Positions 7,176-16,592 of a DNA stretch of 64,000 nt are shown piece by piece. Origin of the DNA: Bacteroidota bacterium (GTDB lineage Bacteria; Bacteroidota; Bacteroidia; Cytophagales; Cyclobacteriaceae); assembly GCA_016191555.1 (NCBI GenBank), contig JACPVX010000051.1:1-64000 (forward strand). Reading direction: 5' to 3'. Every line of letters begins with the position of its first letter. Within the stretch, counting starts at the first letter, position 1. A model generated the notes under the pieces. The model made no database searches. It was not told where the DNA came from and worked only from the letters and a program-made list of their open reading frames with translations. Made by a program: the position numbers and the translations under genes.

Positions 7176-8702
7176 CTATTCTTCACTAAAGTCTGTAAAT
7201 GTCTTCTTGATTTCTGCTGTGCTATACTTTTTATAGTTTGGCTTAGAGGCATCCAACTCTAAACTCACCAATTTTTGACTATTAATAATGGGTAGCAGTT
7301 TATCGCGGTCGGCTTCAAATACTTTTTCTCTGCGGGCCGATTTTAGGGCGTATTTTCGGGCAAAATTGTCACCCTCCACCTGTAGCTGGTTGCGTATTTC
7401 CACGTTTGTCTTCAGCTTCTCCATAATATCTGCCTTCGATTTACCGATTACTTCGGTTGCCTCCAGCGTGCCGAGTGTGAGCACCGTGGTACCACCGATG
7501 GCGGACACTGCTTTATACGAGTTCGGGTCGTTGTTAAGCACTACTGGAGCCAACCCAGTTGTAGCACCCAATGAAGCATTTAGAATCGCCCGGTTTTTCT
7601 TCCCTTTTTTGGCTTGTTTATAGGCTCTGGTCAGAAGCTCATGATTTTTGTCCAACTCGTCCAGCAAGGCTTTCGCTCCGATTAGTGAGTTGACGTATTT
7701 AATATGGAGCTGTTTATCTTTTTCCTCCAGATTTTCAGTGTCTAGTACTTTAATCCGCACCTTGCGCTGTACCCGATTGGAAGATTTATCCAAGGCAAAA
7801 AAGAGCAAATCAATCGTTTTTTCTTTGTCCACTTCTTCCACAAAATTGTAGCCCGGTGACCAGGTAAACTCAGCCTGCACAGGGGTGTTTTCAACCAAAC
7901 TTGTTTTAGGAACGCGCTGATCGGTGCATACAAATCCCGAATTGGAAACATTTTCATCGCCATTGGGGTCAGAAATGTAAATTTTGAAGTTGATGCGTTC
8001 ATCTTCTTTGATGGTGAGCATGCTGTCGTTGGGTACTAGCAGGATTTCCGGTGGCAAATCCAGTTGTGTCGGGGCTATTTTAATTTTACCGGTGGCTTCC
8101 AATTTTTCGGGTTGATCTTGAACTAAAAATTCGATTACCAATGGCCCCTTTTTCAAACTGCTAAACTGATTGCGCGAGGGTGTCCAGGTCAACAAACCTT
8201 GCGAACTCAAATGAGCACCTTCCGGCATTTGAGAAGGTATTGACTTAAACACAAAAGGATCGCCATCTGGGTCGCTTACATAGTCAGAAGAAATTTGATA
8301 TTGATTAAAGGAAGTTTGCTTTACGTAAAAAGTGGGCAATTCTTCGATAATGGGTAGACGATTATCGTGGGCCACCAAAAAAGTAATTGGCTTCCGGATT
8401 TTGTTTCCCTCTTTCCAATCAGCCTGAAAATAGATGGTTATCTCTTTGTGTTTTTCCAGTCGGTCGACCAAATCGTAGGAGGGTGTCCAGCTAAAGTGCC
8501 CGAGCGTGTCTAACAAAATGCCGAGTTCGGATCCACCTTCAAACGTAAAATGAGCTTGCTTCGCATCAGTGGTGCCAAGCTGAAAACTCAGTGTCTGGCC
8601 TTCCTTGAGGTGATTCCAGTTCTCCGTAGCCGGAAAGATTAATTGTTGACCAAATACTGGGCTTGATACGAGGAGAAGAACAAAAAGACACTTCGACATC
8701 AA
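7176..8702 (-). CDS. Secreted protein with cadherin/Ig-like repeats, function unknown
   Basis: 508 residues with a signal peptide ending near VFGQ. Three similar beta-sandwich units follow, each ending in a WTPS or WSPG motif and containing a DPDGDPF/DPNGDENV-type acidic loop, the pattern of putative Ig or cadherin-like (calcium-binding) repeats. From about residue 330 the protein becomes helical and charged, with a Gly/Ala-rich stretch (ASLGATTGLAP, AIGGTTVLTLGT) that could insert in a membrane. I do not recognise the C-terminal part. It probably works at the cell surface or periplasm. The upstream 228 bp separates it from a divergent secreted-protein gene. Confidence 0.75.
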   Translation of the reverse strand: MMSKCLFVLLLVSSPVFGQQLIFPATENWNHLKEGQTLSFQLGTTDAKQAHFTFEGGSELGILLDTLGHFSWTPSYDLVDRLEKHKEITIYFQADWKEGNKIRKPITFLVAHDNRLPIIEELPTFYVKQTSFNQYQISSDYVSDPDGDPFVFKSIPSQMPEGAHLSSQGLLTWTPSRNQFSSLKKGPLVIEFLVQDQPEKLEATGKIKIAPTQLDLPPEILLVPNDSMLTIKEDERINFKIYISDPNGDENVSNSGFVCTDQRVPKTSLVENTPVQAEFTWSPGYNFVEEVDKEKTIDLLFFALDKSSNRVQRKVRIKVLDTENLEEKDKQLHIKYVNSLIGAKALLDELDKNHELLTRAYKQAKKGKKNRAILNASLGATTGLAPVVLNNDPNSYKAVSAIGGTTVLTLGTLEATEVIGKSKADIMEKLKTNVEIRNQLQVEGDNFARKYALKSARREKVFEADRDKLLPIINSQKLVSLELDASKPNYKKYSTAEIKKTFTDFSEE

Positions 8703-8930
8703 CAGGGAAGAATTAAATGAGCCGCAAATTTAATTCTTTGCAATTCTATGTGAAGCCGATCGAGGAAAATCGCAAATCTAAATTCTACCGCCATGTACCT
8801 TTTCAGATGAAAAAGGAAATGAAATTCCAGAATTGGGAATTTTCTCAAAACCAAATCTTTGAAAATTTACGCCATTTGCACTTTTTTCAATTGGCATTGA
8901 TTTGGCTATTAATCCGGCAAACACAAGAAC

Positions 8931-9314
8931 ATGAAAGTAAGTTTTACAATTTTAGTTTTGCTCACCAGTTTGATGAGTTTTGCTCAGAAAAAAGATCCGG
9001 CAATAAAAATTATTTCTACTGCCGATGGGGTTTTTCACTTTAAGGTGACGGAAAAACTGCAAAATGCTTATGTTGAAGTTTTAGATGATTCTAATAAGGT
9101 GATCAGCAAGCAAGCATTAGATTGCAAACGGATGATGATTGATTTTTACGATGCCGCGCCCGGCACGTACCACATTCGTATTTCAGCAACCAATTTTGAA
9201 CGAATTTATGACTATGTCTTATCGGACGATAAAGGGTACATGAAAGTGACTACCGCATTGATGCAATCAGAAAACCTCTCTTTCGAACGCTATTCTTGCA
9301 ATAAGGCTAAGTAG
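8931..9314 (+). CDS. Small secreted beta-rich protein, unknown function
   Basis: 127 residues with a clear signal peptide (KVSFTILVLLTSLMSFAQ). The mature part reads like a single beta-sandwich: AYVEVLDDSNKVISKQ, then FYDAAPGTYHIRIS resembles the pattern of type IX secretion C-terminal domains, but it lacks the final sorting-motif layout and is followed by more sequence, so I do not assign it as one. It is transcribed divergently from the Ig-like protein gene. Confidence 0.7.
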   Translation: MKVSFTILVLLTSLMSFAQKKDPAIKIISTADGVFHFKVTEKLQNAYVEVLDDSNKVISKQALDCKRMMIDFYDAAPGTYHIRISATNFERIYDYVLSDDKGYMKVTTALMQSENLSFERYSCNKAK

Positions 9315-9395
9315 TTCTCACTAGCCCCCCAACTACTGGCTTTCATTTGCCAACTATTTTTTTATCCTTTCCCAAAGGTTGATTACTTTGGGGCT

Positions 9396-9764
9396 ATGCC
9401 AACAAAGCCCAAATCAACTTCTTCGCTTGTTCCGAACAAGCATCAAAATTTTTTTGAAGATGTTTTTGAAGTGGTGCGCCTGATTCCCAAGGGTCGTGTT
9501 ACCAGCTATGGTGCTATTGCTCGTTACCTAGGCACGGCATCCAGTGCCCGCATGGTGGGTTGGGCTATGAATGCGTCACACGCGGAGAAAACAGTGCCCG
9601 CACATCGTGTGGTGAATAGCCAAGGATTGCTTACGGGTAAGCACCATTTTGTTCCACCCAGTTCTATGCAAAAACAACTCGAAAAAGAAGGTGTCAAAGT
9701 GGTAAAAGACAAAGTGCAAGATTTTGAAAAGAAATTTTGGGATCCGGCCAAAGAATTACTCTAA
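9396..9764 (+). CDS. Alkyltransferase-like (ATL) DNA-damage recognition protein
   Basis: 122 residues of the MGMT/ATL DNA-binding domain: VVRLIPKGRVTSYGAIARYLG, the Tyr38 and Arg52 region used for nucleotide flipping, and RVVN. The active-site motif PCHR of O6-alkylguanine-DNA methyltransferases is PAHR here (Ala69), so the protein cannot accept an alkyl group. ATL proteins bind alkylated guanines and hand them to nucleotide excision repair. Length matches stand-alone ATLs. It precedes ltaE with 66 bp between and no obvious shared function. Confidence 0.9.
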   Translation: MPTKPKSTSSLVPNKHQNFFEDVFEVVRLIPKGRVTSYGAIARYLGTASSARMVGWAMNASHAEKTVPAHRVVNSQGLLTGKHHFVPPSSMQKQLEKEGVKVVKDKVQDFEKKFWDPAKELL

Positions 9765-9830
9765 CACATCTCGAGAGTTGCAGCGTTCAAACCAAGATGT
9801 TTTAGTACTTTAAGCCCTATTTATTGGATT

Positions 9831-10856
9831 ATGATCATAGATTTACGAAGCGACACAGTTACAAGACCCACGCCGGGAATGCGCGATGCCATGTTTTCAG
9901 CTGAAGTGGGCGATGATGTTTTTGGTGAAGACCCTACCGTAAAAAAACTGGAAGAAAAATGCGCTTCGCTCTTAGGGATGGAAGCAGCTGTTTTTTGCCC
10001 GTCCGGCACCATGACCAACCAAATCGGAATTAAGATTTTAACACAGCCTTACGATGAAGTGATTTGCTACAAAGGTGCTCACATTTACAAATACGAAGGA
10101 GGAGGATTAGCAGGTAACAGTAATATTGGAACCAAGTTGTTGAAAGGTGACCGAGGGAGAATTTCAGTAGAAGAAATTGCTCCGGTTATTGGCAATATAA
10201 ATGATGTCCATCAAGCCCGAACTTCCGTAGTGGCATTGGAAAACACGGTGGTGCGCGAAGCCGGAAGCTACTACACACTGGAGCAGATAAAAAAAATTAG
10301 TGAGTTCAGTCGCAGTAAAGGCATGGCCATGCACTTGGATGGCGCCCGACTTTTTAATGCGCTCACTGAAACGAAAGAGAATCCGGTTGAATTCGGAAAA
10401 TACTTTGATACGATTTCAATCTGTTTGTCGAAGGGCTTGGGCACGCCTGTGGGCTCTGTTTTAGTTTGCAAAAAGGAATTGGAGTTAAAGGCGCGCAGGA
10501 TACGAAAAGTATTTGGAGGCGGCATGCGGCAGGCAGGTTTTTTGGCTGCAGCCGGAATCTATGCACTAGACCATCACATTCATCGACTGAAGGAAGATCA
10601 CGCCAAAGCAAAAACACTAGGCAATACCCTGCAGCAATTACCATGGGTGAAGTCAGTGATGCCAGTAGATACGAACATTGTGATTTTTGAAGTGGCCGAT
10701 GGATTGACGCCTGAAAAGTGTCTCGCTTCATTAGCTAGCCACCAAATCAAAGCATTGGCATTTAGTGCCACAGAAATTCGGTTGGTCACCCATTTGGATT
10801 TTACAGATGATATGTTGCAACACACGGTATCTGTTTTCAGAAAAATGAATTTTTAA
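9831..10856 (+). CDS. ltaE: Low-specificity L-threonine aldolase
   Basis: 341 residues with the family start DLRSDTVTRPTPGMRDAM, DDVFGEDPTVKKLEE, FCPSGTMTNQI, HLDGARLFNA and SICLSKGLGTPVGSVL containing the PLP Lys201. It cleaves L-threonine/L-allo-threonine to glycine and acetaldehyde. The length and every motif are normal. The following DUF3667 gene begins 3 bp after the stop, so they are probably cotranscribed. Confidence 0.95.
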   Translation: MIIDLRSDTVTRPTPGMRDAMFSAEVGDDVFGEDPTVKKLEEKCASLLGMEAAVFCPSGTMTNQIGIKILTQPYDEVICYKGAHIYKYEGGGLAGNSNIGTKLLKGDRGRISVEEIAPVIGNINDVHQARTSVVALENTVVREAGSYYTLEQIKKISEFSRSKGMAMHLDGARLFNALTETKENPVEFGKYFDTISICLSKGLGTPVGSVLVCKKELELKARRIRKVFGGGMRQAGFLAAAGIYALDHHIHRLKEDHAKAKTLGNTLQQLPWVKSVMPVDTNIVIFEVADGLTPEKCLASLASHQIKALAFSATEIRLVTHLDFTDDMLQHTVSVFRKMNF

Positions 10857-10859
10857 GTT

Positions 10860-11978
10860 ATGGAAGAATTAGGTAGAGCGCTGCCAGGTTCAGAAGGTTT
10901 TGTGGATGCAGAGCAAAACACGAAGAATACCAACAATCACAATGAATTTTGTCTGAACTGTGGCACCAAACTGCAAGACACATTTTGCCACCATTGTGGT
11001 CAGAAAGATATTCCGAAGCGACAAACGCTGGGTGAACTTTGGACAAACTTTATCTCTTCCTTTTGGAGCTACGAAGGAAAATTTTTTCTTACGACTCGGT
11101 TTTTAATTACGAAGCCCGGCTTTTTGGCGATAGAGTATAATGCAGGAAAGCGCGAGAGTTATTACCATCCGGCTCGGATGTATGTGTTCATCAGCTTTGT
11201 CTTCTTTTTATTTTTTTCGATGTCATCTAATTTAGATGATGTGGTTGAGAAAGATGCAAAAGTTCAATTAGATAAAGATGACGTTGCGGAGTTAAAAGAA
11301 GATCACCCTAAACTGAATATCGATTCGCTACTCAAAATAAATCTGGGAGATTCCAGTAAAAAATGGTCTGTACCACAAAATTTACTGGACTCAATTAACA
11401 AATTAGATAAAAAGAAAAAGAGCAATGTTGGTTTTAGCTTGACAGATTCAAAATATAAGACAGTCGAGCAATATGATTCGGCACAAAATGCATTGCCAGA
11501 AAATAAACGAGACAATTGGATTGAGCGAAAATTCGTTTTGCGAAACTTTGAGTTAATGAAGCAATATGAAGACAAGGATTTTGGAAAAGAATTCGGTCAA
11601 GCTTTCTTAGACAATTTCTCAAAGGTATTATTTTTCCTTTTACCCGTTTTTGCTTTGTTGCTTAAGCTCCTTTACATCCGCAGAGATTATTTTTATAGCG
11701 AACATCTCGTTTTCTCCATTTACTATTATAACTTTTTTTATCTGGCGGGAACACTTCAAATACTCGCAGGTCATTTGGATCATATCACTATTTTTGATTG
11801 GGCCGGTTCTATAATTGGATTTTGGATTTTGCTTTACCTGCTGTTTGCCATGAAGCGGATGTACGGACAAAGTTGGGGGAAAACCATTTTGAAGTTTATG
11901 ATCTTTGGGTTCTTGTTTACGATTTGTATTGGAATAGGATTTGGCATCAGCGCAGTTTTCTTATTATTCGCCATATAG
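10860..11978 (+). CDS. DUF3667-family membrane protein with zinc ribbon
   Basis: 372 residues. An N-terminal zinc ribbon (CLNCGTKL...CHHCGQ, about 32-52) is followed by a conserved segment (TRFLITKPGFLAIEYNAGKR) and a membrane segment at about 105-122. Next come a charged soluble stretch (about 125-255) and several C-terminal membrane segments (about 258-372). This is the DUF3667 layout common in Bacteroidota; the function is not known. It lies 3 bp after ltaE and its stop is one base before the rarA start, so the three genes look like one operon. Confidence 0.85.
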   Translation: MEELGRALPGSEGFVDAEQNTKNTNNHNEFCLNCGTKLQDTFCHHCGQKDIPKRQTLGELWTNFISSFWSYEGKFFLTTRFLITKPGFLAIEYNAGKRESYYHPARMYVFISFVFFLFFSMSSNLDDVVEKDAKVQLDKDDVAELKEDHPKLNIDSLLKINLGDSSKKWSVPQNLLDSINKLDKKKKSNVGFSLTDSKYKTVEQYDSAQNALPENKRDNWIERKFVLRNFELMKQYEDKDFGKEFGQAFLDNFSKVLFFLLPVFALLLKLLYIRRDYFYSEHLVFSIYYYNFFYLAGTLQILAGHLDHITIFDWAGSIIGFWILLYLLFAMKRMYGQSWGKTILKFMIFGFLFTICIGIGFGISAVFLLFAI

Positions 11979-11979
11979 C

Positions 11980-13251
11980 ATGATGTTGCACGCTCCATCG
12001 TCACCACTCGCAGAACGCATGCGGCCAATCAAATTGGAAGAATTGATTGGCCAAGAGCATTTGGTGGGTGAACAAGGCATCATTCGTAGGGCCATACAAA
12101 CCGGCAACGTTCCTTCGATGATTTTGTGGGGACCACCGGGAGTTGGCAAAACCACTATCGCCAATATCATTGCCAACGAAGTAAAGAGGCCCTTTCACAT
12201 GCTTAGTGCCGTAAGTGCCGGTGTAAAAGATGTGCGAGAGGTAATAGATCAGGCAAGGCGTGCCAGCCGGGTGATCTTATTCATTGATGAGATTCATCGG
12301 TTTAATAAATCACAACAAGATGCGTTGCTCGGAGCCGTAGAGAAAGGAACCGTAACTCTAATTGGAGCAACCACCGAGAATCCTTCATTTGAGGTAAACT
12401 CCGCGTTACTATCACGTTGTCAAGTCTACACACTGAGATCGCTCAGTGAAGCAGATTTGCTAAAGCTAGTCCATCAGGCGTTGCTTCGCGATGTAGAATT
12501 AAAGACGAGAAAGATTACGATAACCGAGCACAAAGCATTACTCACCATTTCTGGAGGGGACGCGCGCAAACTATTGAATTTGATTGAGCTCATCACTGAA
12601 TCGCAATCAGGTGACATTACAATTACCGATGCACTAGTAACCGATGTAGCACAAAAGCGAATCGCCATTTACGATAAGAAGGGTGAGCAACACTACGATA
12701 TCATTTCTGCCTTTATCAAATCGATTCGCGGTAGCGACCCAAATGCAGCAGTGTATTATTTGGCTCGAATGATTGAAGGTGGTGAAGATGTAAAATTCAT
12801 AGCGCGCAGAATGGTCATTCTCGCCTCTGAAGATATTGGCAATGCCAACCCTACAGCCTTGGTAATGGCCACCACTACATTTCAGGCAGTGGATGTCATC
12901 GGCTATCCGGAAGCACGCATTATCTTGTCGCAGTGTGCTATCTACTTGGCAAGTTCACCCAAGAGCAATGCCAGTTATGTGGCAATTGATGCCGCATTGA
13001 AAACCGTGAGCGAAACAGGTGACCTTTCAGTACCAATGGCGATTCGAAATGCTCCCACCAAATTGATGAAGGAGTTGGAGTATGGAAAGAACTATCAATA
13101 CGCTCACAGCTTCGAAAATAATTTTGCCAACATGGAGTTTTTGCCGGACGCAATTAAAGGCTCGCGATTCTTTGACCCGGGTAATAATGCCAGAGAATTA
13201 GAAATGAGAAACCACCTGAAAAAACTGTGGAAGGAGAAGTATGGATATTGA
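11980..13251 (+). CDS. rarA: Replication-associated recombination protein A (RarA/MgsA) AAA+ ATPase
   Basis: 423 residues from the ATG at 11980, chosen because it follows the preceding stop and family proteins begin shortly before PLAERMRP. Walker A GPPGVGKT is at 51-58, Walker [13 protein letters not shown] near 101-112, and sensor 1 [12 protein letters not shown] follows. The C-terminal MgsA domain contains [18 protein letters not shown] and ANPTALVM. RarA is a tetrameric ATPase acting at stalled replication forks and interacting with SSB. Its identity is certain; the operon with DUF3667 probably reflects convenience. Confidence 0.96.
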   Translation: MMLHAPSSPLAERMRPIKLEELIGQEHLVGEQGIIRRAIQTGNVPSMILWGPPGVGKTTIANIIANEVKRPFHMLSAVSAGVKDVREVIDQARRASRVILFIDEIHRFNKSQQDALLGAVEKGTVTLIGATTENPSFEVNSALLSRCQVYTLRSLSEADLLKLVHQALLRDVELKTRKITITEHKALLTISGGDARKLLNLIELITESQSGDITITDALVTDVAQKRIAIYDKKGEQHYDIISAFIKSIRGSDPNAAVYYLARMIEGGEDVKFIARRMVILASEDIGNANPTALVMATTTFQAVDVIGYPEARIILSQCAIYLASSPKSNASYVAIDAALKTVSETGDLSVPMAIRNAPTKLMKELEYGKNYQYAHSFENNFANMEFLPDAIKGSRFFDPGNNARELEMRNHLKKLWKEKYGY

Positions 13252-13300
13252 TGTATGTTTGTAAGTAAGAGTTTTTCGAACCGGATAAATGTGTAAGTAA

Positions 13301-15376
13301 GTGCAACGACTACAACTTGAATCGTCTCCCTTTTTCATTTTACTATGCTTGATGCTGGGTTTGGCCTACGCATTTGTTTTGTACAAAGCAAAGCACCCCT
13401 GGAGTCAATTGATCAACCGCACATTATTTGTATTGCGAGCGGTAATGGTTTCATTGCTTGGTTTCTTACTGTTGGGCCCTATTCTAAAACTCACTAACAA
13501 TGTTTTCGAAAAACCTTCAGTTGTTTTTTTGATTGACAATTCTACATCTATGAAAGAAGTAGGTGACTCAACGAAACGTCTAGCCTTATTAAAAGAATTA
13601 CGTCAGGCAGGTAAAGAAATTCAAAATGCAGGTTACGATGTACTCTTCAAAGACTTGAATGGTAATCCGGCCGATGAAGTTGTGTTTAATGCCACGAAGT
13701 CAGATATCAACTCAGGGATAAAAAATATCATTTCCTCTTACGAGGCAAAAAACCTGAATAGCATTGTACTAGTCAGCGATGGAATTTATAACTCTGGAAC
13801 TTCTCCAGTTTACTCACCCGCACGAGTTCCTATTTATACCGTTGGCGTAGGCGATACAACCTTGCATGCAGATTTGCTATTAAAGGACGTAGTGTATAAT
13901 AAGATAGCCTACCAGGGAAATAAGTTTCCAATTCATGTCGAAGTGCTTGCGCAGCGGCTACCGAACATCGAGGTGAAAGTCGCGGTTCTTAAGAACGGCA
14001 AGGTCTTAGAGCAGCAACAAAAAAATAGCGGATCAAAGTTGCTCCTCGATTTTGATTTTTTAATTCAGACGCAAGAGAAAGGCATTCACCGATATGACAT
14101 TGTTGTTGAAACAGTGAAAGGAGAGTCTACTTCCCGAAACAATCGAGCGAGTGTTTACATCGAAGTCGTAGAAGGAAAGAAGCGTATTTTGTTGATCGCT
14201 CCCGCACCTCACCCCGATATTAAAGCAATTCGGGCGGTAGTAGAAAGGAATGCGAACTATGAGTTTATTTTGCATATTCCCGGTATTGCCGATGCGAAAC
14301 CCGAGTGGTTGAAACCCGGTGCCGCTGAATTGGTCATCTTTCATCAGGCAGTAGATCGAGCAGGCAGAACAACCGCACTCTTACAGCAGTTTCAAAAAAG
14401 CAAAACCTCGTTGTTGTTGGTGTTAGGCACGCAATCTAATTTTCGCCAATTAGCAGCTTTGCAATTGCCTTTTTCATTTGAGAATTCTGGACAATGGGAT
14501 GAAGTGACTCCCGTTTTGAATGAAGCCTTTCGGGATTTTAATTTTCTTGATAACACATCTGGAGTTATTTCCGACTTTCCCCCAGTAGAAGTTCCCTTTG
14601 GGAAATTTACATTTCCTTCCAATGCATCTGTGCTATTGTACCAACGAATTGGAAGTGTAGCAACACAAAGGCCACTCTTGTTAACCTGGCAGAATGAAAA
14701 TCAAAAGATGGCTGCTTTGGTAGGAGAGGGCATTTGGCGATGGCGATTAAATGAATTTGCTAATTCAGAGAAGACAGAGATTTTTGATGATGTATTCTTG
14801 AAAGTCATTCAATTTATGAGCACGGTAGATGACAAGAAGAAATTCAAAAGTTTTTCAATACGACCGCAATTTTCAGAAGCCGAAGCTGCAATCATTGAAA
14901 GCCAAGTATACAACGATTTGTTTGAACCAGTCTATGGAAATACTATATCGTTAGAACTGCGGAGTGAAACGAATGAAATTTCCAGATTTCAATATGTTAC
15001 GAGCCCCGGTGGTACTCGCTATCAAATTGGCGGGCTTAAAGAAGGAGTGTATCAGTTCAAAGCGTCAACTGATCTCGCTGGAAAAAAGGAGTCAGTCAAT
15101 GGGCAGTTTTTGGTGATAGCGCAAACTATTGAATCGCAAAATTTAACTGCCGATTTTGGGTTGATGAAAAACCTATCAAAAACCACGCAAGGAAAATTTT
15201 ATCGAGCCAACGAAATCACCCGCATACCCGAAGATTGGTTAAAAACACAACCCACCGCCATTATTCATTCCAACGAGACATTTAACCCGCTCATAAATTT
15301 GAAATGGTTTTTCTTTTTATTGCTAGCGTTTATTAGCGTAGAATGGTTTGTCCGCAAATATATGGGAGGCTATTAA
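13301..15376 (+). CDS. VWA-domain membrane protein
   Basis: 691 residues starting at GTG. Two N-terminal membrane segments (about 11-31 and 40-62) precede a von Willebrand A domain with the MIDAS motif DNSTSM (about residue 78) and VLVSDGIYNSG. A long extracytoplasmic region follows, including KRILLIAPAPHPDIKAI and LLLVLGTQSNF, which recalls a glutamine-amidotransferase-like Rossmann unit, and one C-terminal membrane segment (about 665-683). Similar proteins are widespread in Bacteroidota near BatA-type genes; this copy is not beside batD. The function is unknown. The start codon is GTG because no in-frame ATG precedes the first membrane segment. Confidence 0.8.
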   Translation: MQRLQLESSPFFILLCLMLGLAYAFVLYKAKHPWSQLINRTLFVLRAVMVSLLGFLLLGPILKLTNNVFEKPSVVFLIDNSTSMKEVGDSTKRLALLKELRQAGKEIQNAGYDVLFKDLNGNPADEVVFNATKSDINSGIKNIISSYEAKNLNSIVLVSDGIYNSGTSPVYSPARVPIYTVGVGDTTLHADLLLKDVVYNKIAYQGNKFPIHVEVLAQRLPNIEVKVAVLKNGKVLEQQQKNSGSKLLLDFDFLIQTQEKGIHRYDIVVETVKGESTSRNNRASVYIEVVEGKKRILLIAPAPHPDIKAIRAVVERNANYEFILHIPGIADAKPEWLKPGAAELVIFHQAVDRAGRTTALLQQFQKSKTSLLLVLGTQSNFRQLAALQLPFSFENSGQWDEVTPVLNEAFRDFNFLDNTSGVISDFPPVEVPFGKFTFPSNASVLLYQRIGSVATQRPLLLTWQNENQKMAALVGEGIWRWRLNEFANSEKTEIFDDVFLKVIQFMSTVDDKKKFKSFSIRPQFSEAEAAIIESQVYNDLFEPVYGNTISLELRSETNEISRFQYVTSPGGTRYQIGGLKEGVYQFKASTDLAGKKESVNGQFLVIAQTIESQNLTADFGLMKNLSKTTQGKFYRANEITRIPEDWLKTQPTAIIHSNETFNPLINLKWFFFLLLAFISVEWFVRKYMGGY

Positions 15377-15422
15377 CTCTCGTTATGCGAAGTAATGATT
15401 TTGATTTTCATTATATTTAGTA

Positions 15423-16577
15423 ATGAGACAGAAGGCAATAGGCTATTTTTTTGTACTCTTAGCAATCATTTCTGTTGATGGCTGCGTAGAAAAATTGATC
15501 ATCGAGGAGGTAGGCAATTCAAACTTGCCGTTAGTTATTAGTGGATTCATTTCTGATCAGCCGGGTCCATATCGGATAACAGTAAAAAGGGGATTTGTCA
15601 CAGGCATCGCTTCTTCCTACCAGGCCCCAGAATCCGTTTCAACAATGATATTGAAGGATAATTTGGGAAATCAAGAACAGTTAATTGAGGTCAATAAAGG
15701 CATTTATGAGACAACGAAGAATGGCATTCAAGGTATAGTGGGAAGAGCATACCAGCTTTCAATTGTTACGGTGGATGGAAAAACATACGAAACCACGTCT
15801 GATACCTTAAAGCCCGCTGGGCAGTTAGATTCGGTTTATTATAAATTCAGAACATTTTCAGAATTGAACGGCTCGAAGAAGTATTATTTTGATATTTTCT
15901 TTGACGCGAAGGGAATGCTAAACTCTTACTTCCTCTGGAAATTCAAAGGTACGTTTAAAGTAATTACCAACCCGATTGCTGATAAAGAGGAAGAACCTTG
16001 TGGTGATATTGACTGTCTTGGCTGTAGTATTTGCAATCGTGTTTTAAAATGTACTGGATATAGAAACTATGGAACACCCGGCAATCCCATAATCAAGGAG
16101 TATAGCCCCTGTACTTGTTGCACTTGTTGGTATAATATTTATAATGATGGCCCGATACTTAGTGATTATCAATATGTGCAGTCTGGAGGATTTGTAGGAA
16201 TCAGAGCAGGCATCATTCCCATTGACGATTGGATTTTACAACATAAAATTTATGCCGAGGTCAGTCAATATGGAATTTCACGGCAATCGTATTTGTTTTA
16301 TAAGGCGATTAAAGATCAACAGCTGGGTGCCGCTAGCCTTTTTCAGCCAGCAACGGGTAGTATTCCGCACAATATCCGACAATTGTCAGGTGCACCAGAA
16401 AAAATCCTTGGCTTATTTTATGCAGCCTCTGTACGGTCAAGCACAATTATTCTTACTCAACAGCAAGTTCCATTTGCAACCTATGAATTTCCTAAACCGG
16501 AGGCGCGAGCCCCCCGCAATTGTTTGAAGCTTTATCCTAATTCAACCAATGTGAAGCCTGATTTTTGGGAGGACTAA
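15423..16577 (+). CDS. DUF4249-family lipoprotein with cysteine-rich insert
   Basis: 384 residues. The signal peptide ends in a lipobox-like SVDGC, and the mature start (LPLVISGFISDQPGPYRITV...) is the beta-rich DUF4249 opening. A nine-cysteine segment at about 197-240 (PCGDIDCLGCSIC, LKC, PCTCCTCW) is unusual and is conserved in the neighbouring copy. DUF4249 proteins are Bacteroidota surface lipoproteins often near TonB-dependent receptors; no receptor is adjacent here. The following gene at 16593 is a decayed paralogue. The function is unknown. Confidence 0.83.
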   Translation: MRQKAIGYFFVLLAIISVDGCVEKLIIEEVGNSNLPLVISGFISDQPGPYRITVKRGFVTGIASSYQAPESVSTMILKDNLGNQEQLIEVNKGIYETTKNGIQGIVGRAYQLSIVTVDGKTYETTSDTLKPAGQLDSVYYKFRTFSELNGSKKYYFDIFFDAKGMLNSYFLWKFKGTFKVITNPIADKEEEPCGDIDCLGCSICNRVLKCTGYRNYGTPGNPIIKEYSPCTCCTCWYNIYNDGPILSDYQYVQSGGFVGIRAGIIPIDDWILQHKIYAEVSQYGISRQSYLFYKAIKDQQLGAASLFQPATGSIPHNIRQLSGAPEKILGLFYAASVRSSTIILTQQQVPFATYEFPKPEARAPRNCLKLYPNSTNVKPDFWED

Positions 16578-16592
16578 TGTAAAGAATCGACT

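Noticed and set aside
8717-9043. Open frame of 108 residues overlapping the secreted-protein gene at 8931
   Set aside because: It has no signal peptide or motif, overlaps the real signal-peptide gene in another frame, and lies mostly in the divergent promoter region.
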